Numbered from the stretch's first letter, positions 43,864 to 53,419 are shown. The stretch: DNA of 64,000 nt from Cellvibrio fontiphilus (GCF_035317345.1 NZ_JAYKTU010000003.1), one strand, 5' to 3'. Program-made: numbers and translations. Notes: generated by a model not told the origin, from the sequence alone.

Positions 43864-44400
43864 ATGCGCCAGAACCCTTGCCCCACCATCATCGATATTG
43901 AAGCCTCGGGTTTTGGCAGCAACAGCTACCCCATAGAAATAGGCGCAATAAAGCCCAACGGCGACCGCTACTGCGCGCTGATCAAACCACTCGACGACTG
44001 GCAGCATTGGTCCGCGGATGCGGAAGCCGTACACGGCATCAGCCGTATCGCCCTGCGCACCCGCGGCAAGCCGGCCAGCGTGGTGTGCGCCGAACTCAAC
44101 GCTTTTTTAGGTGAGGTGACCGCTTATAGCGATGCCTGGACACACGATAGCGCATGGTTAAACCGGCTGTTTTTTGCGGCGCACACCCAGATGCGATTTC
44201 ATTTGAGCCCCATAGAAATGATCGCCAGCGAAGCCCAGCTATTACTTTGGGATGCCACAAAAAAACAACTCGCCACTGAACATGAGTCGCGCCGCCACCG
44301 CGCAAGCCTGGATGCCTACTTGATCCAACAGACCTATTTACGCACACGCACTATCCTGCAGGCACAACCGCATCTCGCCCAGCGCCGCGGGCTGCTCTAA
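43864..44400 (+). CDS. DEDD-type 3'-5' exonuclease-like protein
   Basis: 178 residues with GAGG upstream of the ATG. Exonuclease motifs I-III are seen: IIDIEASGFG (Asp and Glu), HGISR with WTHDSAWLN, and HRASLDAYL (HxAxxD type). It fits the DnaQ-like fold without the polymerase-binding tail. It probably removes nucleotides from DNA or RNA 3' ends; target unknown. It stands between hemA and the TPR lipoprotein gene. Confidence 0.85.
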   Translation: MRQNPCPTIIDIEASGFGSNSYPIEIGAIKPNGDRYCALIKPLDDWQHWSADAEAVHGISRIALRTRGKPASVVCAELNAFLGEVTAYSDAWTHDSAWLNRLFFAAHTQMRFHLSPIEMIASEAQLLLWDATKKQLATEHESRRHRASLDAYLIQQTYLRTRTILQAQPHLAQRRGLL

Positions 44401-44534
44401 ATTAATAGTCTCATTTCGCCCTACGCAGGCATTAACGATTAATGACAACTGTCCCCTTTTTATAAGCTAGTCGCCCGTTTATCATGGCAAGCCGCGCCGC
44501 CGTTTGCGCTTTCCATTCCTGTTACTGGTCGAGC

Positions 44535-46274
44535 ATGATCAAACACCGCCCCCTGATATTGTCGAGCATCACCCTCTACTGGGTGCTCAGCGGCTGCAGC
44601 CTACAAGCTAGCCGCAGCGCCGCGGCAGTGGAGCAAACACCGGAATCAGCGCCGGCGGCTACCGAAGTCAGGGTGCAAATCCCCGCCCGTCCATTTCCGA
44701 CAGAAACCCTTTATTCACTGCTTGCCGCCGAAATTGCTGGCAGTCGCGCCCAGTACGACCTGGCGCTGGGCAACTATGTGCAACAGGCGCGGGAAACACG
44801 CGACCCACAAGTCGCCGAGCGCGCCACACTCATCGCGCGCTACCTGAACGATTACAACACCGCTCTGGAGATGGCCAAACTCTGGACCAATGCCGCACCA
44901 CACAATCAGGATGCACTGGCCAATGCCTCGCTCGCACACTTGCAGCTTGGGCAATTGCGGGAAGCCTTTCATTATTCCGTGCTACTGCAAGACGAAGGCG
45001 GCGAACCGCTGTTTCAGAACATTGCGGCCAGTGCCGCCAGTATCGATGAGGCCGCCCGCAGTTTACTGCTGGAAGATTTTTCCCGACAGCTAGCGCGCCA
45101 CCCGGAAGATGAACAGCTATTGGTGGGCAAGGGGATACTGCTGCAGCAAAGCAGTGATTATCACTCCGCCATGGAGCAGGCACACAAAACGCTCACCCTG
45201 CATCCCCGCAGCATTCCGGCAGCGATATTGGAAGCAAACCTGCTACATCAACTCAAGCGCGACAATGAAGCCATTGCCAAAATGGCCAGCCTGCTAGAGT
45301 TCTACCCGGAAAATACCAGCCTGCGGCAACAATACGCCCGTATCTTGACACATTACGATCTGGCACTTGCCCAGGAACAATTTGCGATTTTGAGTCAGCA
45401 GCAACCCGCCAATGGCGACATACTGCTCTCACTCGGCATCATTTCCCTGGAACGACAGGATCTGGAAACAGCACGCACCAGTTTTGAACAGTTATTGGAT
45501 CGCGACCAACACACTGCCACTGCCAATTATTATCTGGGGCGCATGGCAGAGGCACGCAACGACCTGCAAGAGGCGATCATTCATTACCTGCAGGTAAATA
45601 ATGGCAATGACTTCCTGTCCGCGACCTTGCAGCTGCTGGATATCTTTGTGCGCCAGAAGGATTTCCTCAGCGCCGAACAACATATGAATCGAGTGCGCCT
45701 GCGCTTCCCTGACCAGAGCGAAGCGCTCTATGTGCTGCACAGCCAAACGCTGGTCAAACACAATCATTTGCCGCAAGCGGAACAAGTGCTGAACGAAGGG
45801 CTCAGCAACTTCCCGACTAGCACCCGCCTTTTATTTGCACGCGCCATGCTCAACCATGAACGCCAACGCCTGACAGCAACCGAGCGCGACTTAAGGCAAA
45901 TACTGAAACTCGACAAAGACAATGTCGCCGCGCTCAACTCCCTGGGCTACATACTGGCAGACCGCACCCAAAGGTTCGGCGAAGCCTATGAGTTGCTGGA
46001 AAAAGCACTGCGCTTGAAGCCCGATGATGCCGCCATTATTGACTCCATGGGCTGGCTACACTACCGCACCGGCAAATATCCCGATGCCCTTCACTACCTA
46101 CGTCAAGCCTATGAAACAGCACCTAATGCTGAAATCGGCGCCCATTTGGGAGAGGTGCTCTGGGCCATTGGCGATCATGAGGAAGCCCGGCGGATTTGGC
46201 GCGAAGCCTTACAGCGCGAACCCGGCAACAAAACCATCCACGACACCATCACCCGCCTTAAGGCCGATCTATGA
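44535..46274 (+). CDS. TPR-repeat lipoprotein (PA4667-like)
   Basis: 579 residues from ATG 44535, chosen because the lipoprotein signal peptide starts there and ends at the lipobox LSGC (Cys ~19); the frame extends to an upstream ATG at 44484. The rest is a long helical solenoid with many TPR units, such as LGNYVQQARETRDPQVAERA, LNSLGYILADRTQRFGEAYEL and YHRTGKYPD-type segments. The gene sits before lolB-ispE, as PA4667 does in Pseudomonas. It is probably an outer-membrane lipoprotein scaffold. It overlaps lolB by 4 bp. Confidence 0.88.
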   Translation: MIKHRPLILSSITLYWVLSGCSLQASRSAAAVEQTPESAPAATEVRVQIPARPFPTETLYSLLAAEIAGSRAQYDLALGNYVQQARETRDPQVAERATLIARYLNDYNTALEMAKLWTNAAPHNQDALANASLAHLQLGQLREAFHYSVLLQDEGGEPLFQNIAASAASIDEAARSLLLEDFSRQLARHPEDEQLLVGKGILLQQSSDYHSAMEQAHKTLTLHPRSIPAAILEANLLHQLKRDNEAIAKMASLLEFYPENTSLRQQYARILTHYDLALAQEQFAILSQQQPANGDILLSLGIISLERQDLETARTSFEQLLDRDQHTATANYYLGRMAEARNDLQEAIIHYLQVNNGNDFLSATLQLLDIFVRQKDFLSAEQHMNRVRLRFPDQSEALYVLHSQTLVKHNHLPQAEQVLNEGLSNFPTSTRLLFARAMLNHERQRLTATERDLRQILKLDKDNVAALNSLGYILADRTQRFGEAYELLEKALRLKPDDAAIIDSMGWLHYRTGKYPDALHYLRQAYETAPNAEIGAHLGEVLWAIGDHEEARRIWREALQREPGNKTIHDTITRLKADL

Positions 46275-46879
46275 TGCTGAGCCGCTGCTTGCTGCCATTG
46301 CTTCTCTTGCTGTTGATCTCCGGCTGCGCTCATCGCAGCACACTTACACCACCACCCGATTTGATTGCGCACCAACAACAACTACAAGCAATTAGCCAGT
46401 GGGAGCTAAGCGGCAAGCTAGGCATTCGTACCAACAACGATAGCGGCAGCGCCTCACTCAAATGGGCGCAGCAAGTTAGCAATTATCAAATTAATCTCAG
46501 CGGCCCACTCGGACAAAAGCGCATGATTATCACCGGCACACCGAATAAAGTGCGTCTGGAACAGTCAGGCAGTGAACCACTGGAGGCAAGAAGCGCCGAG
46601 GCGCTCATCAAAAAAGCAGCGGGCTGGACACTACCTGTAGCCCAACTAACCTACTGGGTGCGCGGCGTACCCGCGCCCAAACAACGAATCACCCACTTGC
46701 AACAGAATGCGACAGGACTGCTGGCGCAGCTTGAACAGGGTGGCTGGTCAATAGCCTACAGCCAGTACAAAAACTACCCGCTAGGGAATCAAACCTTCGC
46801 CCTACCCGGCAAAATCACCGCCGAACACAAAGATGTACGTCTGGTACTGGTGATTCGCGACTGGAAAATGACCCAATAA
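46271..46879 (+). CDS. lolB: Outer-membrane lipoprotein receptor LolB
   Basis: 202 residues. Lipobox LLISGCAHRS places the lipidated Cys near residue 19. The LolB fold shows as WELSGKLGIRTNN, QINLSGPLGQ, and AAGWTLPVAQLTYWVRG. It accepts lipoproteins from LolA and inserts them in the outer membrane. ATGATG at the start allows either Met. Confidence 0.95.
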   Translation: MMLSRCLLPLLLLLLISGCAHRSTLTPPPDLIAHQQQLQAISQWELSGKLGIRTNNDSGSASLKWAQQVSNYQINLSGPLGQKRMIITGTPNKVRLEQSGSEPLEARSAEALIKKAAGWTLPVAQLTYWVRGVPAPKQRITHLQQNATGLLAQLEQGGWSIAYSQYKNYPLGNQTFALPGKITAEHKDVRLVLVIRDWKMTQ

Positions 46880-46911
46880 ACAGCGCGACAAGCAACCACT
46901 GGAATCGATAA

Positions 46912-47757
46912 ATGAGCAGCCTGACCCTGTTATCACCGGCCAAACTGAATCTGTTTTTGCATATCACCGGCCGTCGTAGCGATGGTTACCACAATCTGCA
47001 AACCTTGTTTCAGCTGCTCGACTACGGCGATGAAATGACCTTCTGTACACGTCAGGATGGTCAGATCAGCCTCAACCCGGAACTGCCTGGCGTAGATTTT
47101 GAGAACAATTTGATCATCAAAGCAGTGCGCAAACTGGAAACCTACAAACAACCAAGGGACGGAGTAGATATCCAGCTACTCAAGCGGCTGCCCATGGGAG
47201 GCGGTATTGGCGGGGGTAGCAGCAATGCGGCAACCACATTGGTGGCACTCAATCATTTGTGGGGCTGTGGGCTAAGCAAAAACCAACTGCAAACCCTGGG
47301 CTTGCAATTGGGGGCAGATGTCCCCGTATTTATTAATGCCCAAACCGCGTGGGCGGAAGGGGTCGGTGAAGCGCTGGAGCCTATCAAAATGCAGCCAAAA
47401 TGGTTTTTGGTTGCACAACCTGATTGCCATGTATCCACTGCAGAAATTTTTTCACATAAAGATTTGACAAGAGATTCGCCCGCCATTAAAGTGGCGGCCT
47501 TCCTTGAGCGGGGCAGTAAAAATGACTGCGAAGCGCTAGTGAGAAGGCTCTATCCAGCAGTTGATAAAGCGCTCATTTTGCTGCAGAAATTTGATTGCAA
47601 CGCGAGAATGACGGGAACTGGAGCATGCGTTTTCGCAAGTTTCGATTTAGCAGAACAAGCACAGCAAGTGCAGGCTAATTTGCCAAAAGATCTGCCCAGT
47701 TTTATAGCGCAAGGTACTAACCATTCGCCGTTATACAAGCTGCTACCGTCAGACTAA
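46912..47757 (+). CDS. ispE: 4-diphosphocytidyl-2-C-methyl-D-erythritol kinase
   Basis: 281 residues. GHMP kinase motifs: SPAKLNLFLHITGRRSDGYHNL at the N-terminus (read in two parts), the phosphate loop LPMGGGIGGGSSNAATTL and MTGTGACVFASF near the end. It phosphorylates CDP-methylerythritol in the MEP isoprenoid pathway. It lies 32 bp after lolB and 11 bp before tRNA-Gln. Confidence 0.96.
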   Translation: MSSLTLLSPAKLNLFLHITGRRSDGYHNLQTLFQLLDYGDEMTFCTRQDGQISLNPELPGVDFENNLIIKAVRKLETYKQPRDGVDIQLLKRLPMGGGIGGGSSNAATTLVALNHLWGCGLSKNQLQTLGLQLGADVPVFINAQTAWAEGVGEALEPIKMQPKWFLVAQPDCHVSTAEIFSHKDLTRDSPAIKVAAFLERGSKNDCEALVRRLYPAVDKALILLQKFDCNARMTGTGACVFASFDLAEQAQQVQANLPKDLPSFIAQGTNHSPLYKLLPSD

Positions 47758-47768
47758 TCAAGCACAAC

Positions 47769-47843
47769 AGGGGCGTCGCCAAGTGGTAAGGCAGCGGGTT
47801 TTGATCCCGCCATTCGTAGGTTCGAGTCCTTCCGCCCCTGCCA
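47769..47843 (+). tRNA. tRNA-Gln (anticodon UUG)
   Basis: 75 nt including encoded CCA. Acceptor arms AGGGGCG (47769-47775) and CGCCCCT (47833-47839) pair fully; anticodon stem GCGGG/CCCGC encloses TTTTGAT, with TTG at 47801-47803 reading CAA (and CAG by wobble). T loop TTCGAGT is normal. The first pair is A1-U72 rather than the U1-A72 of E. coli tRNA-Gln, still a weak pair. Location between ispE and prs is as in Pseudomonas. Confidence 0.97.
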
Positions 47844-48013
47844 TCTATTTTTCAGTATGATCAATCAATTTCCCGTCTTATTTATTCTTTTCCAGCTGCT
47901 TTATCAGCAGGCTTTTCCTAGGGTAAAAAAACCTGCTTTGCAGAAACAGTGCTCCAAGAGTTTCAAATTCAGGCTTCCAGCATCACCCCAGCAATCACCA
48001 AAAGGTATCTGAC

Positions 48014-48955
48014 GTGACTGACTTAATGGTCTTTACCGGCAACGCAAACCCCGATCTCGCCAAAAAAATTGTCGACCATCTGGGCATGCCCTTGGGCAAT
48101 GTATCTGTCTCTCAATTCTCTGATGGTGAAATTGCGGTAGAACTGCACGATAACGTGCGCGGTCGCGATGTGTTTGTGGTGCAGCCAACCTGCGCTCCTA
48201 CCAATGACAATCTGATGGAGCTGATTGTGATGGTAGATGCGCTGCGTCGCGCCTCCGCTGGCCGCATCACGGCGGTAGTACCTTATTTTGGTTACGCTCG
48301 TCAGGATCGCCGCGTGCGCTCTGCGCGCGTACCTATTACTGCCAAAGTCGTAGCAGACATGATGGTAGGCGTGGGCGTTGACCGCGTGCTCACTGTTGAC
48401 CTGCACGCCGAGCAAATCCAGGGCTTTTTTGATGTTCCAGTAGATAACGTCTACGGCTCGCCCGTGCTGCTGGAAGATATTGAACAGCAAAAATTTGAAG
48501 ACTTGATTGTGGTATCCCCCGATATAGGTGGCGTAGTGCGCGCCCGCGCGGTGGCCAAACAATTGGGCATAGATCTATCAATCATCGACAAGCGCCGCCC
48601 ACGCGCCAACGTTGCCGAAGTTATGCATATTATTGGCGAAGTGGAAGGCCGCACCTGCCTGTTGGTGGATGACATTATCGATACCGCCGGCACTCTGTGT
48701 AGCGCCGCCAAGGCATTAAAAGCCCAAGGCGCCAAGAAAGTTATCGCCTACTGTACCCACCCGGTGCTGTCTGGCAAGGCAATCGACAACATTAACAACT
48801 CCGAACTGGATCAGTTGGTAGTGACCGACTCAATTCCACTGAGCGAGGCCGCCAAAAACTGCCCGCGCATTCGCAGTTTGACCCTGTCAAAAATGCTCGC
48901 TGAAGCGGTGCGCCGCTTGAGTAATGAAGAATCCCTGAGCGCCATGTTCCGCTAA
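48014..48955 (+). CDS. prs: Ribose-phosphate pyrophosphokinase
   Basis: 313 residues from GTG 48014 (AAGG upstream). MVFTGNANPDLA N-terminus, ATP-binding RQDRRVRSARVPITAK, the flexible-loop and PRPP site LLVDDIIDTAGTL. It makes phosphoribosyl pyrophosphate for nucleotides, His and Trp. No PII-like regulatory partner is nearby. A small hairpin covers its stop codon. Confidence 0.97.
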   Translation: MTDLMVFTGNANPDLAKKIVDHLGMPLGNVSVSQFSDGEIAVELHDNVRGRDVFVVQPTCAPTNDNLMELIVMVDALRRASAGRITAVVPYFGYARQDRRVRSARVPITAKVVADMMVGVGVDRVLTVDLHAEQIQGFFDVPVDNVYGSPVLLEDIEQQKFEDLIVVSPDIGGVVRARAVAKQLGIDLSIIDKRRPRANVAEVMHIIGEVEGRTCLLVDDIIDTAGTLCSAAKALKAQGAKKVIAYCTHPVLSGKAIDNINNSELDQLVVTDSIPLSEAAKNCPRIRSLTLSKMLAEAVRRLSNEESLSAMFR

Positions 48956-48970
48956 CCATTCAAGGTTAGC
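48951..48970 (+). other. Hairpin over the prs stop codon
   Basis: GCTAACC (48951-48957, includes TAA) pairs with GGTTAGC (48964-48970) around ATTCAA. There is no T-run; it may stabilise mRNA or slow readthrough into rplY. Confidence 0.35.
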
Positions 48971-49072
48971 CGCTGGCAATCCGGTAAACCGCCACACAAT
49001 ATTCTGTTGTGTGGTCACTGAAACCCGGTAGATTCTGGTCGCGGATCTACACGGATAATTGAGGACGATAAA

Positions 49073-49681
49073 ATGTCTGAAGACTTTAAATTAGATGCAA
49101 CTGCCCGTAACGACTTGGGGAAAGGTGCGAGCCGCCGCCTGCGTCGTTTGGCTGCCCAAGTTCCTGCTGTTATTTACGGCGGCAACGTAGCACCTGTTAG
49201 CGTTTCTGTTTCTGCCAATGAGCTGATGAAGCACTTGGAACACGAAGCTTTCTACTCTCACATCATCAGCCTGAACGTTGATGGCACCGCACAAGATGTG
49301 ATTCTGAAAGACGTACAACGTCACCCATCCAAGCCTGTAGTTCTGCACCTGGACTTCCTGCGCATTGACAAGTCAACCAAGGTACACACTCACGTGCCTC
49401 TGCACTTCATCAATGAAGCGACCTCCAAGGGCGTAAAAATCCAGGGCGGTAAAGTAGTTCACAACCTGACTCAATTGGACGTTGTGTGCTTCCCGCACCA
49501 ATTGCCAGAGTTCATTGAAGTGGATCTGGCCAACGTTGAAGTGGGCACCATTCTGCACATCTCTGACCTGAAATTGCCGAGCGGTGTTGTTTCTACCGAT
49601 TTGCAAAAGGGCGCAGACCACGACCTGGCCGTTGTAACCATCCAAAAGCCAAAAGGTGGAGCAGAAGGCGAAGAAGCTTAA
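49073..49681 (+). CDS. rplY: 50S ribosomal protein L25 (Ctc/TL5 form)
   Basis: 202 residues, the long form with the N-terminal 5S rRNA-binding L25 domain (KLDATARNDLGKGASRRLRR) and a C-terminal TL5-like domain (~95-190). It binds 5S rRNA loop E. GAGGA precedes the ATG. A UUCG-loop terminator follows. Confidence 0.96.
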   Translation: MSEDFKLDATARNDLGKGASRRLRRLAAQVPAVIYGGNVAPVSVSVSANELMKHLEHEAFYSHIISLNVDGTAQDVILKDVQRHPSKPVVLHLDFLRIDKSTKVHTHVPLHFINEATSKGVKIQGGKVVHNLTQLDVVCFPHQLPEFIEVDLANVEVGTILHISDLKLPSGVVSTDLQKGADHDLAVVTIQKPKGGAEGEEA

Positions 49682-49701
49682 TCGCTTTTTCTTCCCTGCT
49701 G

Positions 49702-49735
49702 AAAAGGCTGGATCTTCGGATCCGGCCTTTTTTTT
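49702..49735 (+). terminator. Terminator after rplY with UUCG tetraloop
   Basis: AAAGGCTGGATC (49703-49714) pairs with GATCCGGCCTTT (49719-49730) with one G-U pair; the loop is TTCG and T8 follows. Confidence 0.92.
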
Positions 49736-49821
49736 GCCTGCTGTTAGGGCGACAATGCGCGCCCCGAGCGCTACCGCGCAGGTTAATTTTTACTCATCAG
49801 CGCCAGCTGCAGAGGTTCACC

Positions 49822-50460
49822 ATGAGCAACCCAATTCAATTAATCGTCGGCTTGGGCAACCCCGGCGGCGAGTACGACCGCACCCGCCACAATGCCGGGC
49901 AGGATTTTGTCATCGAGCTGGCGCGCAAACTAGGCACCAGCCTGAGCACCGACAGCAAATACTTTGGTTTAACCGCCAAGGTAAATTATCAGGGGCGAGA
50001 TTTGCGCTTACTGGTTCCCACCACCTATATGAACCGCAGCGGGCAAGCGGTGGGCGCACTGGCAAACTTTTTCAAGATCGAACCTGCGGCAATCCTGGTC
50101 GCCCACGATGAGCTGGACTTGGCACCCGGCGTGGCACGCTTTAAACAGGGCGGTGGCCACGGCGGTCACAATGGCTTGCGCGATATTATCGCCGCGCTTG
50201 GCAACAACCAGAATTTCCCACGCCTGCGTCTGGGCATTGGTCACCCGGGTGTGGCCGCGCAAGTTGCCAATTTTGTGTTAAAACGCGCGCCCGCCGCGGA
50301 ACAGGAATTGATTGATGAGGCGATCACCCGGGCGATTAACTGCCTGCCTGACGCCATCAGCGGTGACTGGAACACGGCGATGAAAGCGCTGCATACCGAC
50401 CCTAAAAAAGCAGAAAACAAAAAATCGCCCGAACCAAATACCGCGCCGGAAAAAAGCTGA
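49822..50460 (+). CDS. pth: Peptidyl-tRNA hydrolase
   Basis: 212 residues. VGLGNPGGEYDRTRHNAGQD contains the catalytic His; VPTTYMNRSGQAV, HDELDL and GGGHGGHNGLRD complete the active site. It recycles peptidyl-tRNA released from stalled ribosomes. The last ~20 residues are a charged tail (KKAENKKSPEPN). It stands between rplY and ychF as in many gammaproteobacteria. Confidence 0.97.
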   Translation: MSNPIQLIVGLGNPGGEYDRTRHNAGQDFVIELARKLGTSLSTDSKYFGLTAKVNYQGRDLRLLVPTTYMNRSGQAVGALANFFKIEPAAILVAHDELDLAPGVARFKQGGGHGGHNGLRDIIAALGNNQNFPRLRLGIGHPGVAAQVANFVLKRAPAAEQELIDEAITRAINCLPDAISGDWNTAMKALHTDPKKAENKKSPEPNTAPEKS

Positions 50461-50571
50461 CCTGCTTCTGGCCGGCACGAGCCTGTTTATGGCAAGCGCA
50501 AGCCTATATAATCGCGCACTTTTCACGCAGCACTTTGCTACTTCTTCTCGAATTGACTTTGGATACACACC

Positions 50572-51663
50572 ATGGGTTTTAACTGCGGCATCGTCGGCCT
50601 GCCCAACGTCGGCAAATCAACTCTGTTTAATGCACTGACCAACGCTGGTATCAGTGCGGAAAACTTCCCTTTCTGCACCATCGAGCCCAATGCCGGTATC
50701 GTGGTGGTGCCGGATCCGCGTTTGGATACCCTTGCCGAAATAGTAAAGCCCGAGCGCATAGTGCCAACCACTATGGAGTTTGTGGATATTGCCGGTCTGG
50801 TTGCCGGCGCCTCCAAGGGCGAAGGTCTGGGCAATAAATTCCTCGCCAATATCCGCGAAACCGATGCCATTGCCCACGTGGTGCGCTGCTTCGACGACGA
50901 CAACGTGATCCATGTGGCCAACGGGGTCAATCCGGCGGCAGACATTGAAGTGATCAACACCGAATTGGCATTGGCCGATTTGGAAGCCGTGGACAAAGCC
51001 ATCAACCGCTACGCCAAATCCGCCAAGGGCGGCGACAAACACGCCATCGCTATCAAAGCCCTGCTGGAGAAAATCCAACCACATCTGGATCAAGCCAAAC
51101 CCCTGCGCTCCTTCGGTTTGGATAAAGACGAAGTGGCGATGCTAAAAGAGATCAACCTGCTGACCCTGAAACCCACCATGTACATTGCCAATGTGGCGGA
51201 AGACGGTTTTGAAAATAACCCGCATTTGGATGTAGTACGTAAAATCGCGGCGGAAGAAAAATCCGTTGTGGTGCCTATTTGCAACAAACTGGAAGCCGAC
51301 ATAGCCGAACTGGAAGGCGCTGACAAAAAAGAGTTTCTGGATGAAATGGGTATGGACGAACCCGGTTTGAACCGTGTGATTCGCGCCGGTTACCAACTGC
51401 TTGGCCTGCACACCTATTTCACTGCCGGCGTAAAAGAAGTGCGCGCCTGGACTATTCCCATTGGCGCCACGGCACCACAGGCTGCCGGTGTGATTCACAC
51501 TGATTTTGAAAAGGGTTTTATCCGCGCCGAAACCATCGCCTATGATGACTTTGTGCAATACAAAGGTGAGCAAGGCGCCAAAACCGCCGGTAAATCCCGC
51601 AAAGAAGGCAAAGAGTACGTGGTGAAAGACGGCGATGTATTGCACTTCCTTTTCAACGTCTAA
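50572..51663 (+). CDS. ychF: Obg-family ATPase YchF
   Basis: 363 residues. G1 GLPNVGKSTLFNAL (~8-21), G3 DIAGLVAGASKGEGLG, the NKLE/NVAED region in place of NKxD (as in YchF, which prefers ATP), and C-terminal TGS domain ending GDVLHFLFNV. It binds the ribosome and affects oxidative stress responses. Monocistronic, closed by a strong terminator. Confidence 0.97.
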   Translation: MGFNCGIVGLPNVGKSTLFNALTNAGISAENFPFCTIEPNAGIVVVPDPRLDTLAEIVKPERIVPTTMEFVDIAGLVAGASKGEGLGNKFLANIRETDAIAHVVRCFDDDNVIHVANGVNPAADIEVINTELALADLEAVDKAINRYAKSAKGGDKHAIAIKALLEKIQPHLDQAKPLRSFGLDKDEVAMLKEINLLTLKPTMYIANVAEDGFENNPHLDVVRKIAAEEKSVVVPICNKLEADIAELEGADKKEFLDEMGMDEPGLNRVIRAGYQLLGLHTYFTAGVKEVRAWTIPIGATAPQAAGVIHTDFEKGFIRAETIAYDDFVQYKGEQGAKTAGKSRKEGKEYVVKDGDVLHFLFNV

Positions 51664-51708
51664 ATAGCTGGCGAATGTGCTTAACCACAAGTGTTAACCA
51701 CATGCCTC

Positions 51709-51744
51709 AAAAAAGCCGGACATGAAAAATGGTCCGGCTTTTTT
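51709..51744. terminator. Bidirectional terminator between ychF and ferredoxin gene
   Basis: AAAAAAGCCGGAC (51709-51721) pairs with GTCCGGCTTTTTT (51732-51744), 13 bp, 10-nt loop, T or A runs on both sides. Confidence 0.93.
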
Positions 51745-51763
51745 ATGGGAAATATTTTAAGCC

Positions 51764-52021
51764 TCACTCGCGGTATAGTTTTAACACCGAACCCAGCGGG
51801 CAGACCGCAATACAGGTTTCCCGCTCGTAAAAGCCCTCGCACAAAATGCATTGTGCATTATCAATTTGATAATGCACTTGCCCCATGCTGATGGCCTCGC
51901 TTGGGCATTCAGGCACACACATATCGCAATTAATGCAGCTCTCATCAATCCAGACGCTGTAAGCGCGTGCCGCAGTATTCGATTTGCCCATGCGGGATTC
52001 ATTGGATTTACCTGCGCTCAT
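51764..52021 (-). CDS. 2[4Fe-4S] ferredoxin, YfhL-like
   Basis: 85 residues. Two cluster sites: CINCDMCVPECP and CILCEGFYERETCIAVCP, the second with the long insertion typical of YfhL/Alvin ferredoxins. A ~20-residue Ser/Lys-rich N-terminus precedes the fold. It starts 1 bp after the trhP stop, so it is probably the electron donor for TrhP-dependent tRNA modification. Confidence 0.93.
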   Translation of the reverse strand: MSAGKSNESRMGKSNTAARAYSVWIDESCINCDMCVPECPSEAISMGQVHYQIDNAQCILCEGFYERETCIAVCPLGSVLKLYRE

Positions 52022-52022
52022 G

Positions 52023-53372
52023 TCACTGGCCGTCTTTAATCAACATAGCCGTCAACAGCAGCTGTTGATCCAGTGCCTGCAGATTTCCCTCAGCTCCTGC
52101 GGGCACATCGATCCGCACAATATGCCCTGAACCCGGCGCTACGCTGATGGGCTGGCCTTGCAGGTGATAAATATTTTCCAAAGTGAAATTAATATTGCCC
52201 ACCGGCGTCATCAGCACGCAGACATCGCCCAGGCTGAAACGATTTTTTACATCGATAATCAATTGGCCTGAGTCAGTGCGATCAATCACCTCGCCCACCA
52301 CCTGCTGCAAACCCACACTAAAATTGCGCTCATAATTTTGCAGGCTTTGCTGCTGGTGGCGACGCAAAAAACCCTCGGTATAACCGCGATTGGCCATGCC
52401 CTCCAATTCACGCAGCAAATTATTATCAAAGGGTCTGCCGGCGACAGCATCATCTATAGCGCGACGATAAACCTGTGCGGTGCGCCCGACGTAATAAGGT
52501 GATTTGGTGCGGCCCTCAATTTTGAGTGAGTCCACACCAATCGCTGCAAGTTTTTCCACCAGGGCTACCGCGCGCAAATCCTTGGAGTTAAATAAATAAC
52601 TGCCGTGTTCATCTTCCTCCAATAAATATTGCGCCTGCGGATCATCTGCCGCCGTCACCGCCAGGGTTTTGTAAGCGTTATTAGGGCCGCAGCCAGACGC
52701 TTGTTGCGCACCGGAAGATGTGTCGCAGACACCATAAGACCAGCGGCACGCGTTAGTGCAAGCGCCCTGGTTGGGGTCGCGTTTATCCATGTAATTGGAA
52801 ATCAAGCAGCGACCGGAATAGGCCATACACAAGGCACCGTGTACAAAAACCTCTAACTCCATTTCCGGACAGCGCTGTTTGATTTCGGCAATTTCATTCA
52901 GGCCCAACTCGCGCGATAAAATAATCCGGCTAATGCCCTGCGCCTGCCAGAATTTTACCGCTGCCCAATTCATGGTATTGGCTTGCACCGACAAGTGCAG
53001 CGGCATCTCGGGAAAGGCTTCGCGTAATAAAAAAATGACGCCCGGATCAGCAACAATCAGGGCGTCAGGTTTTAAGGCCACAACCGGCGCAATATTTTTT
53101 ATCAAATCCTGAATTTTTGCGTTGTGCGGCATCAGGTTTACCACCACATAAAAACGCTTGTGTTGGCGCCGCGCTTCGGCAATACCGATAGCCAAATTTT
53201 CAAAGGAAAATTCGTTATTGCGCACGCGCAAACTGTAGCGCGGCAAGCCGGCATAAATAGCATCAGCGCCATAGGCAAACGCAGTGCGCATGGCTTTCAA
53301 ACTGCCGGCGGGCGATAACAGTTCTGGCTGCTTCAACGGGTTGCTAGTGGAGTTAGACAGAGGCAAATTCAT
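52023..53372 (-). CDS. trhP: U32-family tRNA hydroxylation protein TrhP (YegQ)
   Basis: 449 residues, like E. coli YegQ (453). LLSPAGSLKAMRTAFAYGADAIYAG at the N-terminus (in parts), ELEVFVHGALCMAYSGRC and SLKIEGRTKSPYYV are U32 hallmarks; several Cys (CMAYSGRC, CTNACRW) may hold an Fe-S cluster. TrhP makes 5-hydroxyuridine at tRNA position 34, feeding cmo5U synthesis. The neighbouring ferredoxin supports a redox reaction. Confidence 0.93.
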   Translation of the reverse strand: MNLPLSNSTSNPLKQPELLSPAGSLKAMRTAFAYGADAIYAGLPRYSLRVRNNEFSFENLAIGIAEARRQHKRFYVVVNLMPHNAKIQDLIKNIAPVVALKPDALIVADPGVIFLLREAFPEMPLHLSVQANTMNWAAVKFWQAQGISRIILSRELGLNEIAEIKQRCPEMELEVFVHGALCMAYSGRCLISNYMDKRDPNQGACTNACRWSYGVCDTSSGAQQASGCGPNNAYKTLAVTAADDPQAQYLLEEDEHGSYLFNSKDLRAVALVEKLAAIGVDSLKIEGRTKSPYYVGRTAQVYRRAIDDAVAGRPFDNNLLRELEGMANRGYTEGFLRRHQQQSLQNYERNFSVGLQQVVGEVIDRTDSGQLIIDVKNRFSLGDVCVLMTPVGNINFTLENIYHLQGQPISVAPGSGHIVRIDVPAGAEGNLQALDQQLLLTAMLIKDGQ

Positions 53373-53419
53373 ACAAAGTCCTGCGCGGAATACCTACGGC
53401 TTTACCCGCCGTAAAAAAG

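Noticed and set aside
48014..48955. Downstream ATG as prs start
   Set aside because: The ATG at codon five would remove conserved N-terminal residues and loses the AAGG spacing; GTG 48014 is better.
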